Positions 39,048 through 47,412 of a DNA stretch of 64,000 nt are shown here, piece after piece (within the stretch, counting starts at the first letter, position 1; every line of letters begins with the position of its first letter). Position numbers and translations under genes: made by a program. Origin of the DNA: an uncultured Christensenella sp. (GTDB lineage Bacteria > Bacillota > Clostridia > Christensenellales > Borkfalkiaceae); the NCBI GenBank assembly GCA_910577375.1, contig CAJTLT010000008.1:1-64000 (forward strand), given 5' to 3'. Below the pieces are notes generated by a model. That model saw only the letters and a program-made list of their open reading frames with translations. It was not told the origin of the DNA and made no database searches.

Positions 39048-39482
39048 TTAAAGCTCCTTGACCATAACGAGGCAATCCTCGCCGTCGGAATAGTAGCGCG
39101 TTCTTGCGTAAGCGCCTTTGAAACCGTTTTTGAGATACAGTTCCATAGCTATCGCGTTTGAAACGCGCACTTCCAGAAATAATTTTATTGCGCCCCTTTG
39201 CTTTGCTATATGCGAAAGTTCTGCGATTATCGCCGTTCCGACGCCGCTGTGACGGAAAGGCTCCGTTACCGCGACATTGGCTATATCCGCGGTATCCGCC
39301 GCTATAGTTACGCCGCCGTAGCCTATGATTTCGCCGCCGTCTTCCGCCAAAACGCCGTGAAAGCTATCCGTATCGAAGCTTGACGCGAGCATCTGAAAAG
39401 ACCACGGTTCGTGCGGGAAGCATTCCTTTTCTATTTCGGAAATGCGCAGTATGTCTTTATAATTCCACTCTCTTATTTGCAA
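39048..39482 (-). CDS. rimI: ribosomal-protein-alanine N-acetyltransferase
   Basis: 144 residues, a single GNAT domain. The acetyl-CoA loop is FRHSGVGTAI, and the N-terminal ISEIEKECFPHEPWS is typical of RimI. It acetylates the N-terminal alanine of S18 in other bacteria. It overlaps tsaB by 26 bp and ends in the AAGGAG used by the next gene. The tsaE-tsaB-rimI order is common in Firmicutes. Confidence 0.93.
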   Translation of the reverse strand: MQIREWNYKDILRISEIEKECFPHEPWSFQMLASSFDTDSFHGVLAEDGGEIIGYGGVTIAADTADIANVAVTEPFRHSGVGTAIIAELSHIAKQRGAIKLFLEVRVSNAIAMELYLKNGFKGAYARTRYYSDGEDCLVMVKEL

Positions 39483-40074
39483 TTAAATTTTCCTCCGCCT
39501 GACTTTTTCTCACGTAGAGCGCGTGAAGATTATCCGAGATTTCCGCGGATTGCGCCGCGGTTTCAAGACAGTTTTCGGGATTTAATTTTATATAATTATC
39601 GAAAGGCAAATTCTCAAACCCGTAAAGGGGCGAGTTCAGAGCCTTTACCTCTTCTTCGGAGAGATAGCGCGGTTCGGCGCAGATTTTGCCGCCCGAATAG
39701 CCGCATACGTAATAATGAGAGTGCGCCGCGTCGATTACGACATAGAAGGGTTGTGCGCTGTTGACATTATATGCGATGAGGTCAAACGCGGTTACAGCCT
39801 TTACCGGTTTATCCGCGGCGAGCGCAAAGCCTTTGATTGCGGCGACGCCTATTCTTATGCCGGTGAAAGACCCGGGGCCAGTTACGGAACAGAAAAAATC
39901 GCATTCGTCGGGGGTTAAATCCGCTTCGGCGAGGGCTTTTTCTATTTCGCCCATTAAAATTACCGAGTGCTGCATTGCGCATTCGGGGATATGGCGCAAA
40001 ACCTTTTTTTCGCCTTTTTTTGCGAGAACGGTTAAATAGCGCGACGAAGTGTCTGCCGCGAGGTAATTAATCAT
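39457..40074 (-). CDS. tsaB: tRNA threonylcarbamoyladenosine biosynthesis protein TsaB
   Basis: 205 residues. An ASKHA-fold partner of TsaD and TsaE in making t6A37 on tRNA. The start LAADTSSRYLTV and SVTGPGSFTGIRIGVA are family signatures. It overlaps tsaE by 8 bp and rimI by 26 bp. tsaD is not in the window. Confidence 0.95.
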   Translation of the reverse strand: MINYLAADTSSRYLTVLAKKGEKKVLRHIPECAMQHSVILMGEIEKALAEADLTPDECDFFCSVTGPGSFTGIRIGVAAIKGFALAADKPVKAVTAFDLIAYNVNSAQPFYVVIDAAHSHYYVCGYSGGKICAEPRYLSEEEVKALNSPLYGFENLPFDNYIKLNPENCLETAAQSAEISDNLHALYVRKSQAEENLIANKRVEL

Positions 40075-40468
40075 ATATAATTTCCCTCCCTTCAGCTGTT
40101 TTGCGGATTGTTACGGTTTTGCAGTTTGCAGGGAGGACTTCTTTTATGTTTTCCGCCCATTCCACAACGCACACGCCGCCCGCGTAAAAATAATCGCACA
40201 GACCGAGCGCTTCGGCTTGTCCGCCGTTTTTAAGACGGTAGCAATCGAAGTGAAAAAGTTTGCCGCCATAGTCGTTCATATATGCGTAGGTCGGGGAAAG
40301 GATTTCTTCGGTTATGCCGAGTCCTCTTGCGACGCCTTTGCAAAACACGGTTTTGCCCGCGCCCATTTCTCCGTTTAAAATTACGACGTCGTTTTTATTG
40401 AGTTTTTTTGCGTATCTTTCGCCGAATTCTATAGTTTGTTCGGGAGATTGCGAAACAAAAACCGCCAT
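40067..40468 (-). CDS. tsaE: tRNA threonylcarbamoyladenosine biosynthesis ATPase TsaE
   Basis: 133 residues. The P-loop is GEMGAGKTVFCKG. SPTYAYMNDY and HFDCYRL are the conserved family motifs that follow. It provides ATP hydrolysis for the t6A complex. First gene of the tsaE-tsaB-rimI-hydrolase-murF-ddl run, all overlapping or closely spaced. Confidence 0.95.
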   Translation of the reverse strand: MAVFVSQSPEQTIEFGERYAKKLNKNDVVILNGEMGAGKTVFCKGVARGLGITEEILSPTYAYMNDYGGKLFHFDCYRLKNGGQAEALGLCDYFYAGGVCVVEWAENIKEVLPANCKTVTIRKTAEGREIIYD

Positions 40469-40535
40469 ACGGGAATATTATACCCCGCGCGGCGGTTTTT
40501 TGCAATTATTATGTAATGAATTTTATTTTAAACTT

Positions 40536-41285
40536 TTATTGCGCTTTTTTGTGTTTTTTGCCGACTGAGGCGAATTTTTCGCTTGTGAGCATTATGAGTT
40601 TAGAGAGCGGCTTATAGAGCAAGAGGGTTGTTACGGCAAGCGCGACTGTTTTTATGAGGTTGAAAAGCATAGCCCAGTACCATACCTTTATGAACGCGGA
40701 CATTCCGACCTCCCAATTCATTCCGACGAAAACGGGGAAATTGAGCAACCAGTTTACAGGGAAAGACCATAAAACCCTTACCGCGCACGCGATTGACATT
40801 GCGGCTATTACGGATTTGATTCCTTTATGCTTTTTATAAAGAATCGACGGAATGAGTACGAGCGGCAACATAATAACAACGTTTGCAAGTTCGCCGACGA
40901 ACGAAGTTTTTGTGAAACAGATTCCGTAAATAAGCTCTTTAAGCACTCCGCAAATCATTCCCGATAAGGGACCGAGCGTGTAGCCACAGACCATTACGAA
41001 AGTATCTGAAAAGTCGAGCTCCAGATAGGGAACTGCGGGCAGAACGGAGAATTGCAACAATCTTAAAGCAAACGCAAGGGCGGTGAACACGCCGAGATAC
41101 GCTATGCGGGTTGCGGAAAAGTAGTTTTTTAAAACCTTTTTCACGTTGACTTTCTTCGGCTGTTCGGTTTGTGTTTGTTCGGTTTGCGTTTGTTCTGCGG
41201 CGGGGAGTTCCGTTAAGTTGACGGCTTGTGCCGCGGCGGTTTCCGATTCTTGTTCGGAAAGGGTTGAAGTTTCGGTTTCTTGCAT
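40536..41285 (-). CDS. ribU: riboflavin ECF transporter S component RibU
   Basis: 249 residues. The first 55 form a hydrophilic extension with repeats of TQTEQ, which is unusual. Six membrane helices then follow, starting IAYLGVFTALAFALRLL, with the ELDFSDTFVMV loop typical of RibU. It captures riboflavin for an ECF module. The FMN riboswitch and terminator directly upstream confirm the substrate. GGAGG precedes the ATG. Confidence 0.93.
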   Translation of the reverse strand: MQETETSTLSEQESETAAAQAVNLTELPAAEQTQTEQTQTEQPKKVNVKKVLKNYFSATRIAYLGVFTALAFALRLLQFSVLPAVPYLELDFSDTFVMVCGYTLGPLSGMICGVLKELIYGICFTKTSFVGELANVVIMLPLVLIPSILYKKHKGIKSVIAAMSIACAVRVLWSFPVNWLLNFPVFVGMNWEVGMSAFIKVWYWAMLFNLIKTVALAVTTLLLYKPLSKLIMLTSEKFASVGKKHKKAQ

Positions 41286-41332
41286 GAAGAACCTCCTTAA
41301 AAATTTTTATTTTTAAAGTTGTTCTTTGCATT

Positions 41333-41358
41333 GAAAAACGCCCCGATATTCGGGGCGC
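41333..41358 (-). terminator. expression-platform terminator of the FMN riboswitch
   Basis: On the minus strand, CGCCCCGA/TCGGGGCG (41340-41357) followed by TTTTTC. It ends the leader about 50 bases before ribU, so FMN binding should stop transcription here. Confidence 0.88.
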
Positions 41359-41383
41359 GACAAAAACGAAAAACGTTTTGAAA

Positions 41384-41492
41384 TTCTTTTATCATCCGGA
41401 CTATACCGTCGGTGCGGGAATTGCACCCGCTCAAGGTTTTTCAACCGTCGTGGACTTTACCACCGGTGGGGAATCGCACCCCGCCCCAAAGA
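41384..41492 (-). ncRNA. FMN riboswitch (RFN element)
   Basis: On the minus strand all RFN signatures are present: GGGGCGGGGTGC, ATTCCCCACCGG, GGTAAAGTCCACGA, GGGTGCAATTCCCGCACCG and the closing TAGTCCGGATGA. A six-arm junction results. It senses FMN and controls ribU. Confidence 0.97.
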
Positions 41493-41513
41493 ATAACTTT
41501 AAATTGTGATTTT

Positions 41514-41542
41514 ATTATATTGTGTAATTTTATATTTGTCAA
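41514..41542 (-). promoter_or_regulatory. ribU promoter
   Basis: TTGACA (41537-41542), 17 bp and TATAAT (41514-41519) on the minus strand, a perfect consensus. It lies directly behind the stop codon of the island gene at 41548, so the island joins the ribU unit without a visible terminator. Confidence 0.9.
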
Positions 41543-41547
41543 TAAAA

Positions 41548-44499
41548 TTAATGAATTTTATAAGCTTTATAATCGGAAATAAGTTCGGAAAATCTGAGAT
41601 TTTCGAATATAACTTTACGGCTGATTTCTTTACCCCGTTCGCTTTTAAGAACGCAAAGGCTGCCGGGAATATCCGCGTCAACGGTGGACAGCCACCTAAA
41701 ACAATCTTCCTTAGTCATATTCACATACGGAACAGCGCCTAATTTTGCTTCGTTTTCACCATTACAAATGGCAAAAGTTCCGCCGCCCGCACATTGCACA
41801 TCACTTCTATCGAGATAATATTTGCAATACTGATGTACCGCCTGAATATTATCGATATCTTTGGCGATTTCCGCATTGATGTTTTTATTTGCCGCAACGT
41901 TTGCCCAGGCTTTCCATAAATCGTAATATTCACTCATTGTAGAATTCACAAAAGGATAAGAGCCCGTTAACAGTATAGAGTACATAACCCGACTTTCTTC
42001 GTCATCGTACTTGTTTTTGATTTCGTCGGAAGCGATTTTGACATCTCTTGGGATATCTCCCGTAACGACTTCGCCCAAATCGTGAATAAGAATCATATTT
42101 AAAATCGCGGATTTATCGTATCCTCTGTCGCGTTCGACTTTAGAACCTTCTTCCGGTAAATATAACAATCCCATTAACCAGCAATTATAAATATGCTCTG
42201 CAATACTTTCAGGTCTTTGCACTCTTCTTTGCAGCCAACCAGTACGAAATACATTTATCGCGTTGCAATATTTATTATAAGTTTTAGTTTCTATGTAAGG
42301 TATATAATACGGTTTATCGCTATTCCGAGCATTTTCAAGCTCGTTTTTTAGCCAGTTCATTTCTTCGCTTACCCATTCGAAATAGCCCTTGACCAAATTA
42401 TCAAGTTTAGAATATATGCTTGAGAATTTGAATTTTTGCAGCAAATTCAAACAAGAATCCAAATCGTATTTAATATTGTATATTTTGATATATTTTTCTT
42501 CCGTTTCGTCATCACGGACATTCATATCTTTTACATAATACAATTTTTCTTTATTGACGGGAACCCCGTTATTATCGCGCAGATAATCTATTTTTTCGGG
42601 TTTGCGCGCCAAAATCAAGCAACAAAGCGTAACAAGCTGCAACACGGAAACCACGTTGAACTTGCTCGCTTTATTTAAATCGTTAACCAATTTACGGAAC
42701 GTATTTTTGCCCTTTGTGAGATTGTCTTTCATTTTTTTAATACAATCGTCATTGTTGGGGCTGATTTTATAATTTATATCATTATAATATTCAAGATGGA
42801 ATGCGCGATTAATTTCATTAGACGTTTTATCGGTGAAAAGCGCAAGCAGATAATCGTTAAGAGTTTGAAGTATTTCCGCATCAATAACAGGGTCGTTATC
42901 TACATTTTTACAGTATAAAAGACTGACGCATATTCCGCGGAGCAAAAAACATTCTATTTTTACCTCATTATGATTGGATAAATTTTTCGCATGCTTTAAT
43001 TTTATTTCTTCATATTTTTCCGCAGATTTATTTTTTAAATATTTAAGTACTCCGAACGCTTTAATCTGATTATTTTTGGATAATCTTCCAAGCCAATAAG
43101 TAAGTTCGCTTTTTGCAAATACCGGCATCAGATTATCATTAAGATAAAATTCGTCTTTAGCCAACGTAAGAATTTTTTCTTCCAAATCATCTTGCGCTTC
43201 TATCATGTATGAGGCAAAACGCGTTATGTTTTTAGGAAATACACGGTTAAAAAATCCTAAATCTTTGACCAATTGGTCTTTTGGCGTTTCAAAATCAACA
43301 TCCGCCAAAAGATTTACATAATGTCTTGCAATAAAATAATCCTGAACGCTTTTATGTTTTAATATCAATTCCCATTCTTTGAACGTATTCTGTTCATTAA
43401 CGACGTCGTTATTTTTGACAGTATCGTATTTTCCGTACAAACCGAAATCATAAGCAAGTCCTGCGGCTTCGTCAACCATGTTTTCATTGCCCAAAAACTT
43501 ATTTACAATCGCATTGTATAACACAGTAATATTTTGCGCTTGCATAAAATTTCTGTATTCTTTCAAAAGCTTAACAAGCCAATGCGCGTCGATATAAACA
43601 AGACCTAAATCCACAAGTCTGGAATGAACGTCTTTAGCACTTAAAGCCGGCATATCTTTTATGGCGGGGATTTCGTTTTTAAAAGCTTTTATACAAGCTT
43701 CAATAAATTCGATACTCTCCTGTTCCATATCCAAACGCATAGGATTTATTTTTAATACGAATTTTGTTGCGTTACGGTCCACAAGAGGGGTTTCCCCTTT
43801 GTATTTGACACCGTTTTGCTCGGCATTTTCAGTAAACCGGTAATCCACGCCGACAATAAGCCTGTATTTTGTGATTTTTTCAAAAATATCCTTATCCAAA
43901 ACACCGTATAAATCATTTATACGGCAAGCAAAATTTCTGACGCCGTCGATGATGAATACCGGCATTTTTTGAGGATTTTCTTTTATTATTTTTAAAATAG
44001 AATTAATATCGTTATATACGAGCTGACGCTCTTCTTCATATTTTGACACATTTATATAAAACGGCAAAACGTCGTTTTTCAGCTCTTGCGTAGCGACTTT
44101 TAAATAAATATTTTTTAGCAGCCGATTTTTATATGAGCCCAACGGACTTTCGATTATAAGCAATCGCTGCGAATCTTCCTGAATTTTAAAGCTATCGGAC
44201 AACACGCTATAAATAGCGCTGCCGATATCGTTTATCGCAAGTTTATCGTCTTTATTTTCAACTTTGAAAAGTTCGGTTGCTTTTTTTAAATTTATATAAA
44301 TGCCGTCGTCGTCAAGAAAAGTCAAATCTTTATAAATCGCCGATAACTCATCGATAGTATTGTTTATCGACATTCCGTCGCACGATTCAAGACTTTCAAC
44401 ATGCATTTTTAAGCCAAGATATTTTTTACTAACGTCAAAAGCGGTTTTAAATTCTTCCTGCGGTTTTTCAGACCCCTGACTAATTCCATACGGCGACAT
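41548..44499 (-). CDS. NACHT/STAND-like NTPase fused to an HD phosphohydrolase domain; candidate defence protein
   Basis: 983 residues. Residues 1-110 unknown. About 110-260 is an NTPase-like core with a degenerate P-loop (ESPLGSYKNR, 117-126), Walker B VFIIDG (181-186) and YRLIVGVDYRF (212-222). HKSVQDYF (382-389) matches the H-[KS]-S-x-Q-[ED]-[FY]-F motif at the end of NACHT-type winged-helix regions. About 400-740 is helical, a likely sensor. About 745-890 is an HD domain of the HDDC2/YfbR type: RTGWLQRRV, PESIAEH (H769), LIHDLGEVVTGDIP (H806, D807, E810) and KDIDN (D881). All metal residues are present, so nucleotidase or phosphohydrolase activity is likely. A C-terminal extension of about 95 residues has no known motif. 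AAGGAGG lies upstream. AT-rich compared with its neighbours. Confidence 0.75.
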   Translation of the reverse strand: MSPYGISQGSEKPQEEFKTAFDVSKKYLGLKMHVESLESCDGMSINNTIDELSAIYKDLTFLDDDGIYINLKKATELFKVENKDDKLAINDIGSAIYSVLSDSFKIQEDSQRLLIIESPLGSYKNRLLKNIYLKVATQELKNDVLPFYINVSKYEEERQLVYNDINSILKIIKENPQKMPVFIIDGVRNFACRINDLYGVLDKDIFEKITKYRLIVGVDYRFTENAEQNGVKYKGETPLVDRNATKFVLKINPMRLDMEQESIEFIEACIKAFKNEIPAIKDMPALSAKDVHSRLVDLGLVYIDAHWLVKLLKEYRNFMQAQNITVLYNAIVNKFLGNENMVDEAAGLAYDFGLYGKYDTVKNNDVVNEQNTFKEWELILKHKSVQDYFIARHYVNLLADVDFETPKDQLVKDLGFFNRVFPKNITRFASYMIEAQDDLEEKILTLAKDEFYLNDNLMPVFAKSELTYWLGRLSKNNQIKAFGVLKYLKNKSAEKYEEIKLKHAKNLSNHNEVKIECFLLRGICVSLLYCKNVDNDPVIDAEILQTLNDYLLALFTDKTSNEINRAFHLEYYNDINYKISPNNDDCIKKMKDNLTKGKNTFRKLVNDLNKASKFNVVSVLQLVTLCCLILARKPEKIDYLRDNNGVPVNKEKLYYVKDMNVRDDETEEKYIKIYNIKYDLDSCLNLLQKFKFSSIYSKLDNLVKGYFEWVSEEMNWLKNELENARNSDKPYYIPYIETKTYNKYCNAINVFRTGWLQRRVQRPESIAEHIYNCWLMGLLYLPEEGSKVERDRGYDKSAILNMILIHDLGEVVTGDIPRDVKIASDEIKNKYDDEESRVMYSILLTGSYPFVNSTMSEYYDLWKAWANVAANKNINAEIAKDIDNIQAVHQYCKYYLDRSDVQCAGGGTFAICNGENEAKLGAVPYVNMTKEDCFRWLSTVDADIPGSLCVLKSERGKEISRKVIFENLRFSELISDYKAYKIH

Positions 44500-44511
44500 A
44501 ATATTTCCTCC

Positions 44512-45231
44512 TTAAATCCGATTTGCATCAAACAAACAGTCCAACTCAAAATTCAGATTTTTGTTTTTGTGTTCTTTATCTTCTACGATACATTCAATAA
44601 GATTTACCAATATAACGATACTTTCCCCAAGTTCTTTTTTATTATCCAAAGTTGGTTTAAGCATAATATCCCGTATTTTATTTATGCAATCTTTTATAGG
44701 TTCAAGCTTATCTTTATCACCGTTTGACGCAAGCGCTTCGGCATAATTTTCAGAATATATATACCACCATTTATTATATTCCTGTACAATCCCGTAAACA
44801 GAGAAAATGATATCATACAGATTAAAATTTAAACTCTTTAAATTTTCCTTACCGTATTTTTTTATTAAATCATTATCGTCGGTAACGCGCTTTAAAAACT
44901 TTGCTTTTTTAAACCGTAACAACAGTTCAAACTCATTAGTATTCAAAATGCCTTCCCATACGGGAATTTTAATAGGGTCCACATAAATTATCCCGTTGTT
45001 TAAGCTATTCAAAACCTCTGCAATTCTTTCAAGCTCTTTTTTTATGTCAATTACAATATTTTTGGCCTTTATATTATTCAGAATTTTATTTTTCAGCAAT
45101 TCGTAAACAAATTGCTGAAAAACAATCGCAAGACAAAAGCCTATTACCGTAGCCAATACCGATGGACCGAATTGAGACCAATCAACTGCCGATTCTTCAG
45201 ACGCGGTTAAAATTTGTTCAACTGTAATCAT
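44512..45231 (-). CDS. single-pass membrane protein of the island, unknown function
   Basis: 239 residues. One membrane helix near 26-46 (VLATVIGFCLAIVFQQFVYELL) is followed by a helical K/E-rich cytoplasmic part with a long predicted coiled region (IDIKKELERIAEVLNSL) and aromatic patches (EYNKWWYIYSENY). No enzyme motif. It ends 12 bp before the NACHT-HD gene, so both are in one operon. The spacing to AAGGA is long (about 13 bases), so translation may be weak. Base composition matches the island, not the neighbours. A sensor or membrane effector partner is inference. Confidence 0.65.
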   Translation of the reverse strand: MITVEQILTASEESAVDWSQFGPSVLATVIGFCLAIVFQQFVYELLKNKILNNIKAKNIVIDIKKELERIAEVLNSLNNGIIYVDPIKIPVWEGILNTNEFELLLRFKKAKFLKRVTDDNDLIKKYGKENLKSLNFNLYDIIFSVYGIVQEYNKWWYIYSENYAEALASNGDKDKLEPIKDCINKIRDIMLKPTLDNKKELGESIVILVNLIECIVEDKEHKNKNLNFELDCLFDANRI

Positions 45232-45326
45232 AAAAAATACATTTTTCCTTAGTTAAATTTCAAACTGTTTTTTTGTGCAGTCAGCGTATTTCGTCATCCG
45301 TAAACGCTAATAACGGTAAAAAGATT

Positions 45327-45644
45327 TTATAAAGAGTTTTTTGTTTCATAATTATTTTCCTTAATTTTATTTTCTTGTTCCTTTTTTTCTCTTGCCAAGG
45401 CAAGCCGATAATATTTTAACCGCGATTTTATAACAAACAAAAAAATTATATCTCCCATCAAGCCCATTGAAACAAACATAAGTGTCACCCACCAAAAATC
45501 TTTTACAGAGAAGCAAAGAAGCGTAATCCCTATTGACAAAGAACCGACATTAAGCACAATCATATAAATGATGCTAATAATTAAATAGTATTTATGTTGA
45601 TGACTTGAAATCTTTTCCAAATCTTTTTTAACCCATTCAAACAT
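45327..45644 (-). CDS. small two-helix membrane protein of the island
   Basis: 105 residues from the ATG at 45644, with GAGGA 7 bases upstream; GTG at 45650 is an alternative. Two membrane helices (about 20-45, LIISIIYMIVLNVGSLSIGITLLCF; 52-72, TLMFVSMGLMGDIIFLFVI) are followed by a basic and then polar tail (EKKEQENKIKENN). The size and shape resemble small membrane effectors of defence systems, but no family is recognised. First gene of the island operon on the minus strand. Confidence 0.6.
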   Translation of the reverse strand: MFEWVKKDLEKISSHQHKYYLIISIIYMIVLNVGSLSIGITLLCFSVKDFWWVTLMFVSMGLMGDIIFLFVIKSRLKYYRLALAREKKEQENKIKENNYETKNSL

Positions 45645-45731
45645 TTTCACATCCTCATTATTAACATTATTCTCTTGATTTTAATTTTACGAATTTTATC
45701 TTAGATTGCGTGGTTTTTGGGTTTTTGGATT

Positions 45732-46982
45732 TTATCTGACGCAGTCGGCGTATAAGGGGAAAGATTTGCAGAGTTTTGCGACCTCTTTTTCCACATATTC
45801 AAAAGAGGCTTCGCGCTCTTCTATAACTTTTGCGATGAGGCGGGCTATAGTGCGGACTTCTTCTTCCTTCATTCCGCGGGAAGTGACAGCGGGCGTGCCG
45901 ATTCTTATGCCGGAAGTTACGAAGGGTTTTTGGGTATCGAACGGGATTGCGTTTTTGTTTACGGTGATATGCACCCCGTCCAGAAGTTTTTCAAGCTCTT
46001 TGCCTGTAATATTTTTATCCGTGAGGTTGAGCAAAATCAAGTGGTTATCCGTTCCGCCGGAAACCATTTTGACGCCGAGTTTTTTAAATTCTTCAGCCAT
46101 AGCCGCGGCGTTTTTGATTATCTGCGCCTGATATTGTTTAAATTCGGGGGTAAGCGCCTCTTTAAAAGCGACTGCCTTTGCGGCGATTATGTGCATTAAA
46201 GGTCCGCCCTGTATACCGGGGAACACCGCTTTATCGATTGCCTTGCCCCATTCCTCTTTGCACATAATGACTCCGCCGCGGGGTCCGCGCAGGGTTTTAT
46301 GGGTTGTGGTTGTGACAAAGTCTGCATACGGAACGGGCGAGGGGTGCAAGCCCGCGGCGACAAGACCGGCTATATGGGCGATATCGACGAACATCAACGC
46401 GCCGACTTTATCGCAGATTTCGCGTATACGTTTAAAATCTATAACGCGGGGATATGCGCTTGCGCCCGAAATGATAACCTTGGGTTTACATTCGAGGGCG
46501 ATACGTTCCATTTCTTCGTAATCTATTACTTCTTCCCCCTCTTTAACTCCGTAGGGAACTATATTGAAGTATTTGCCCGAAATATTTACGGGCGAGCCGT
46601 GGGAAAGGTGACCGCCGTGGGCTAAGTTCATACCCATAACCGTATCTCCCGTCTGGCATGCGGCAAATAAAACCGCGAGGTTTGCACTTGCGCCTGAGTG
46701 GGGCTGAACGTTGCAATATTCGCAGCCGAAAATTTCTTTTAAGCGTTGGCGCGCCAAATCTTCCGCAATATCCACGCACTGACAGCCGCCGTAATAGCGG
46801 TGCGCGGGATAGCCTTCGGCATATTTATTCGTAAGGTGGCTGCCCGCCGCAGCAAGAACCGCGGGAGAAACGAAGTTTTCGCTTGCGATTAATTCTATAT
46901 TATTTTGCTGGCGTTTGAGTTCCAAGGTAAGAGCTTCTGCAATTTCGGGGTCTGTTTGTGCGATTAAAGAAATATCTATCAT
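45732..46982 (-). CDS. glyA: serine hydroxymethyltransferase
   Basis: 416 residues. It interconverts serine and glycine while loading one-carbon units on THF. The start IELIASENFVSPAVL and the YAEGYPAHRYYGGCQ loop are typical. The PLP lysine is in TTTTHKTLRGPRGG. AGGAG lies upstream. It follows trxA beyond a strong terminator, so it has its own promoter. Its downstream side borders the accessory island. Confidence 0.98.
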   Translation of the reverse strand: MIDISLIAQTDPEIAEALTLELKRQQNNIELIASENFVSPAVLAAAGSHLTNKYAEGYPAHRYYGGCQCVDIAEDLARQRLKEIFGCEYCNVQPHSGASANLAVLFAACQTGDTVMGMNLAHGGHLSHGSPVNISGKYFNIVPYGVKEGEEVIDYEEMERIALECKPKVIISGASAYPRVIDFKRIREICDKVGALMFVDIAHIAGLVAAGLHPSPVPYADFVTTTTHKTLRGPRGGVIMCKEEWGKAIDKAVFPGIQGGPLMHIIAAKAVAFKEALTPEFKQYQAQIIKNAAAMAEEFKKLGVKMVSGGTDNHLILLNLTDKNITGKELEKLLDGVHITVNKNAIPFDTQKPFVTSGIRIGTPAVTSRGMKEEEVRTIARLIAKVIEEREASFEYVEKEVAKLCKSFPLYADCVR

Positions 46983-47050
46983 AAAAATTCTCCTTTTTTA
47001 CATTATATCACTTTCAATCGGTTATCTCAATACAATTGTAAAAATTTACC

Positions 47051-47090
47051 TTAAAAAAAAGCGGCGGGGCTTTTTGCCCCGCCGTTTTTT
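47051..47090. terminator. bidirectional terminator between trxA and glyA
   Basis: A 9-bp stem CGGCGGGGC/GCCCCGCCG with a TTTTT loop (47062-47084). On the minus strand it is followed by eight T, ending the hisS-trxA transcript; on the plus strand by six T. Confidence 0.9.
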
Positions 47091-47099
47091 GCCGCAAGC

Positions 47100-47411
47100 T
47101 TATAAATTTTCAGAAAGAAATCCGTCGGCTTCGGTTTTGTTCATATATCCGAGCGACTTTGCCGCCTGCTCTCCGTTTTTGAAAACCGCCACGAGAGGTA
47201 TGGACATAATTCCGTAGCGGACGGAAAGCTCGGGGACTTCGTCTACGTTTACTTTGACGAATTCCGCTTTATCTTTGTATTTTTCCGACATTTCTTCCAT
47301 AACGGGGGCGAGCATTCTGCAAGGACCGCACCAATCCGCGAAGAAATCGCAAACGACGGGCTTATCGCCCTTTAAAAGTTCTTCAAACTGTTCTTTATTT
47401 ATTTTTTGCAT
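47100..47411 (-). CDS. trxA: thioredoxin
   Basis: 103 residues. Active site WCGPC in FFADWCGPCRML, cis-proline in IMSIPLVAVF. A general protein disulfide reductase. It starts immediately after the hisS stop and ends before the strong terminator, an unusual but compact pairing. Confidence 0.97.
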   Translation of the reverse strand: MQKINKEQFEELLKGDKPVVCDFFADWCGPCRMLAPVMEEMSEKYKDKAEFVKVNVDEVPELSVRYGIMSIPLVAVFKNGEQAAKSLGYMNKTEADGFLSENL

Positions 47412-47412
47412 T

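Noticed and set aside
45277..45753. GCAGTCAGCGTAT (45277-45289) resembles the glyA 3' end GCAGTCGGCGTAT (45741-45753), a possible insertion footprint of the island
   Set aside because: Only 12 of 13 bases match, both copies lie on the same side of the large island gene, and no matching copy is seen at the ribU side.
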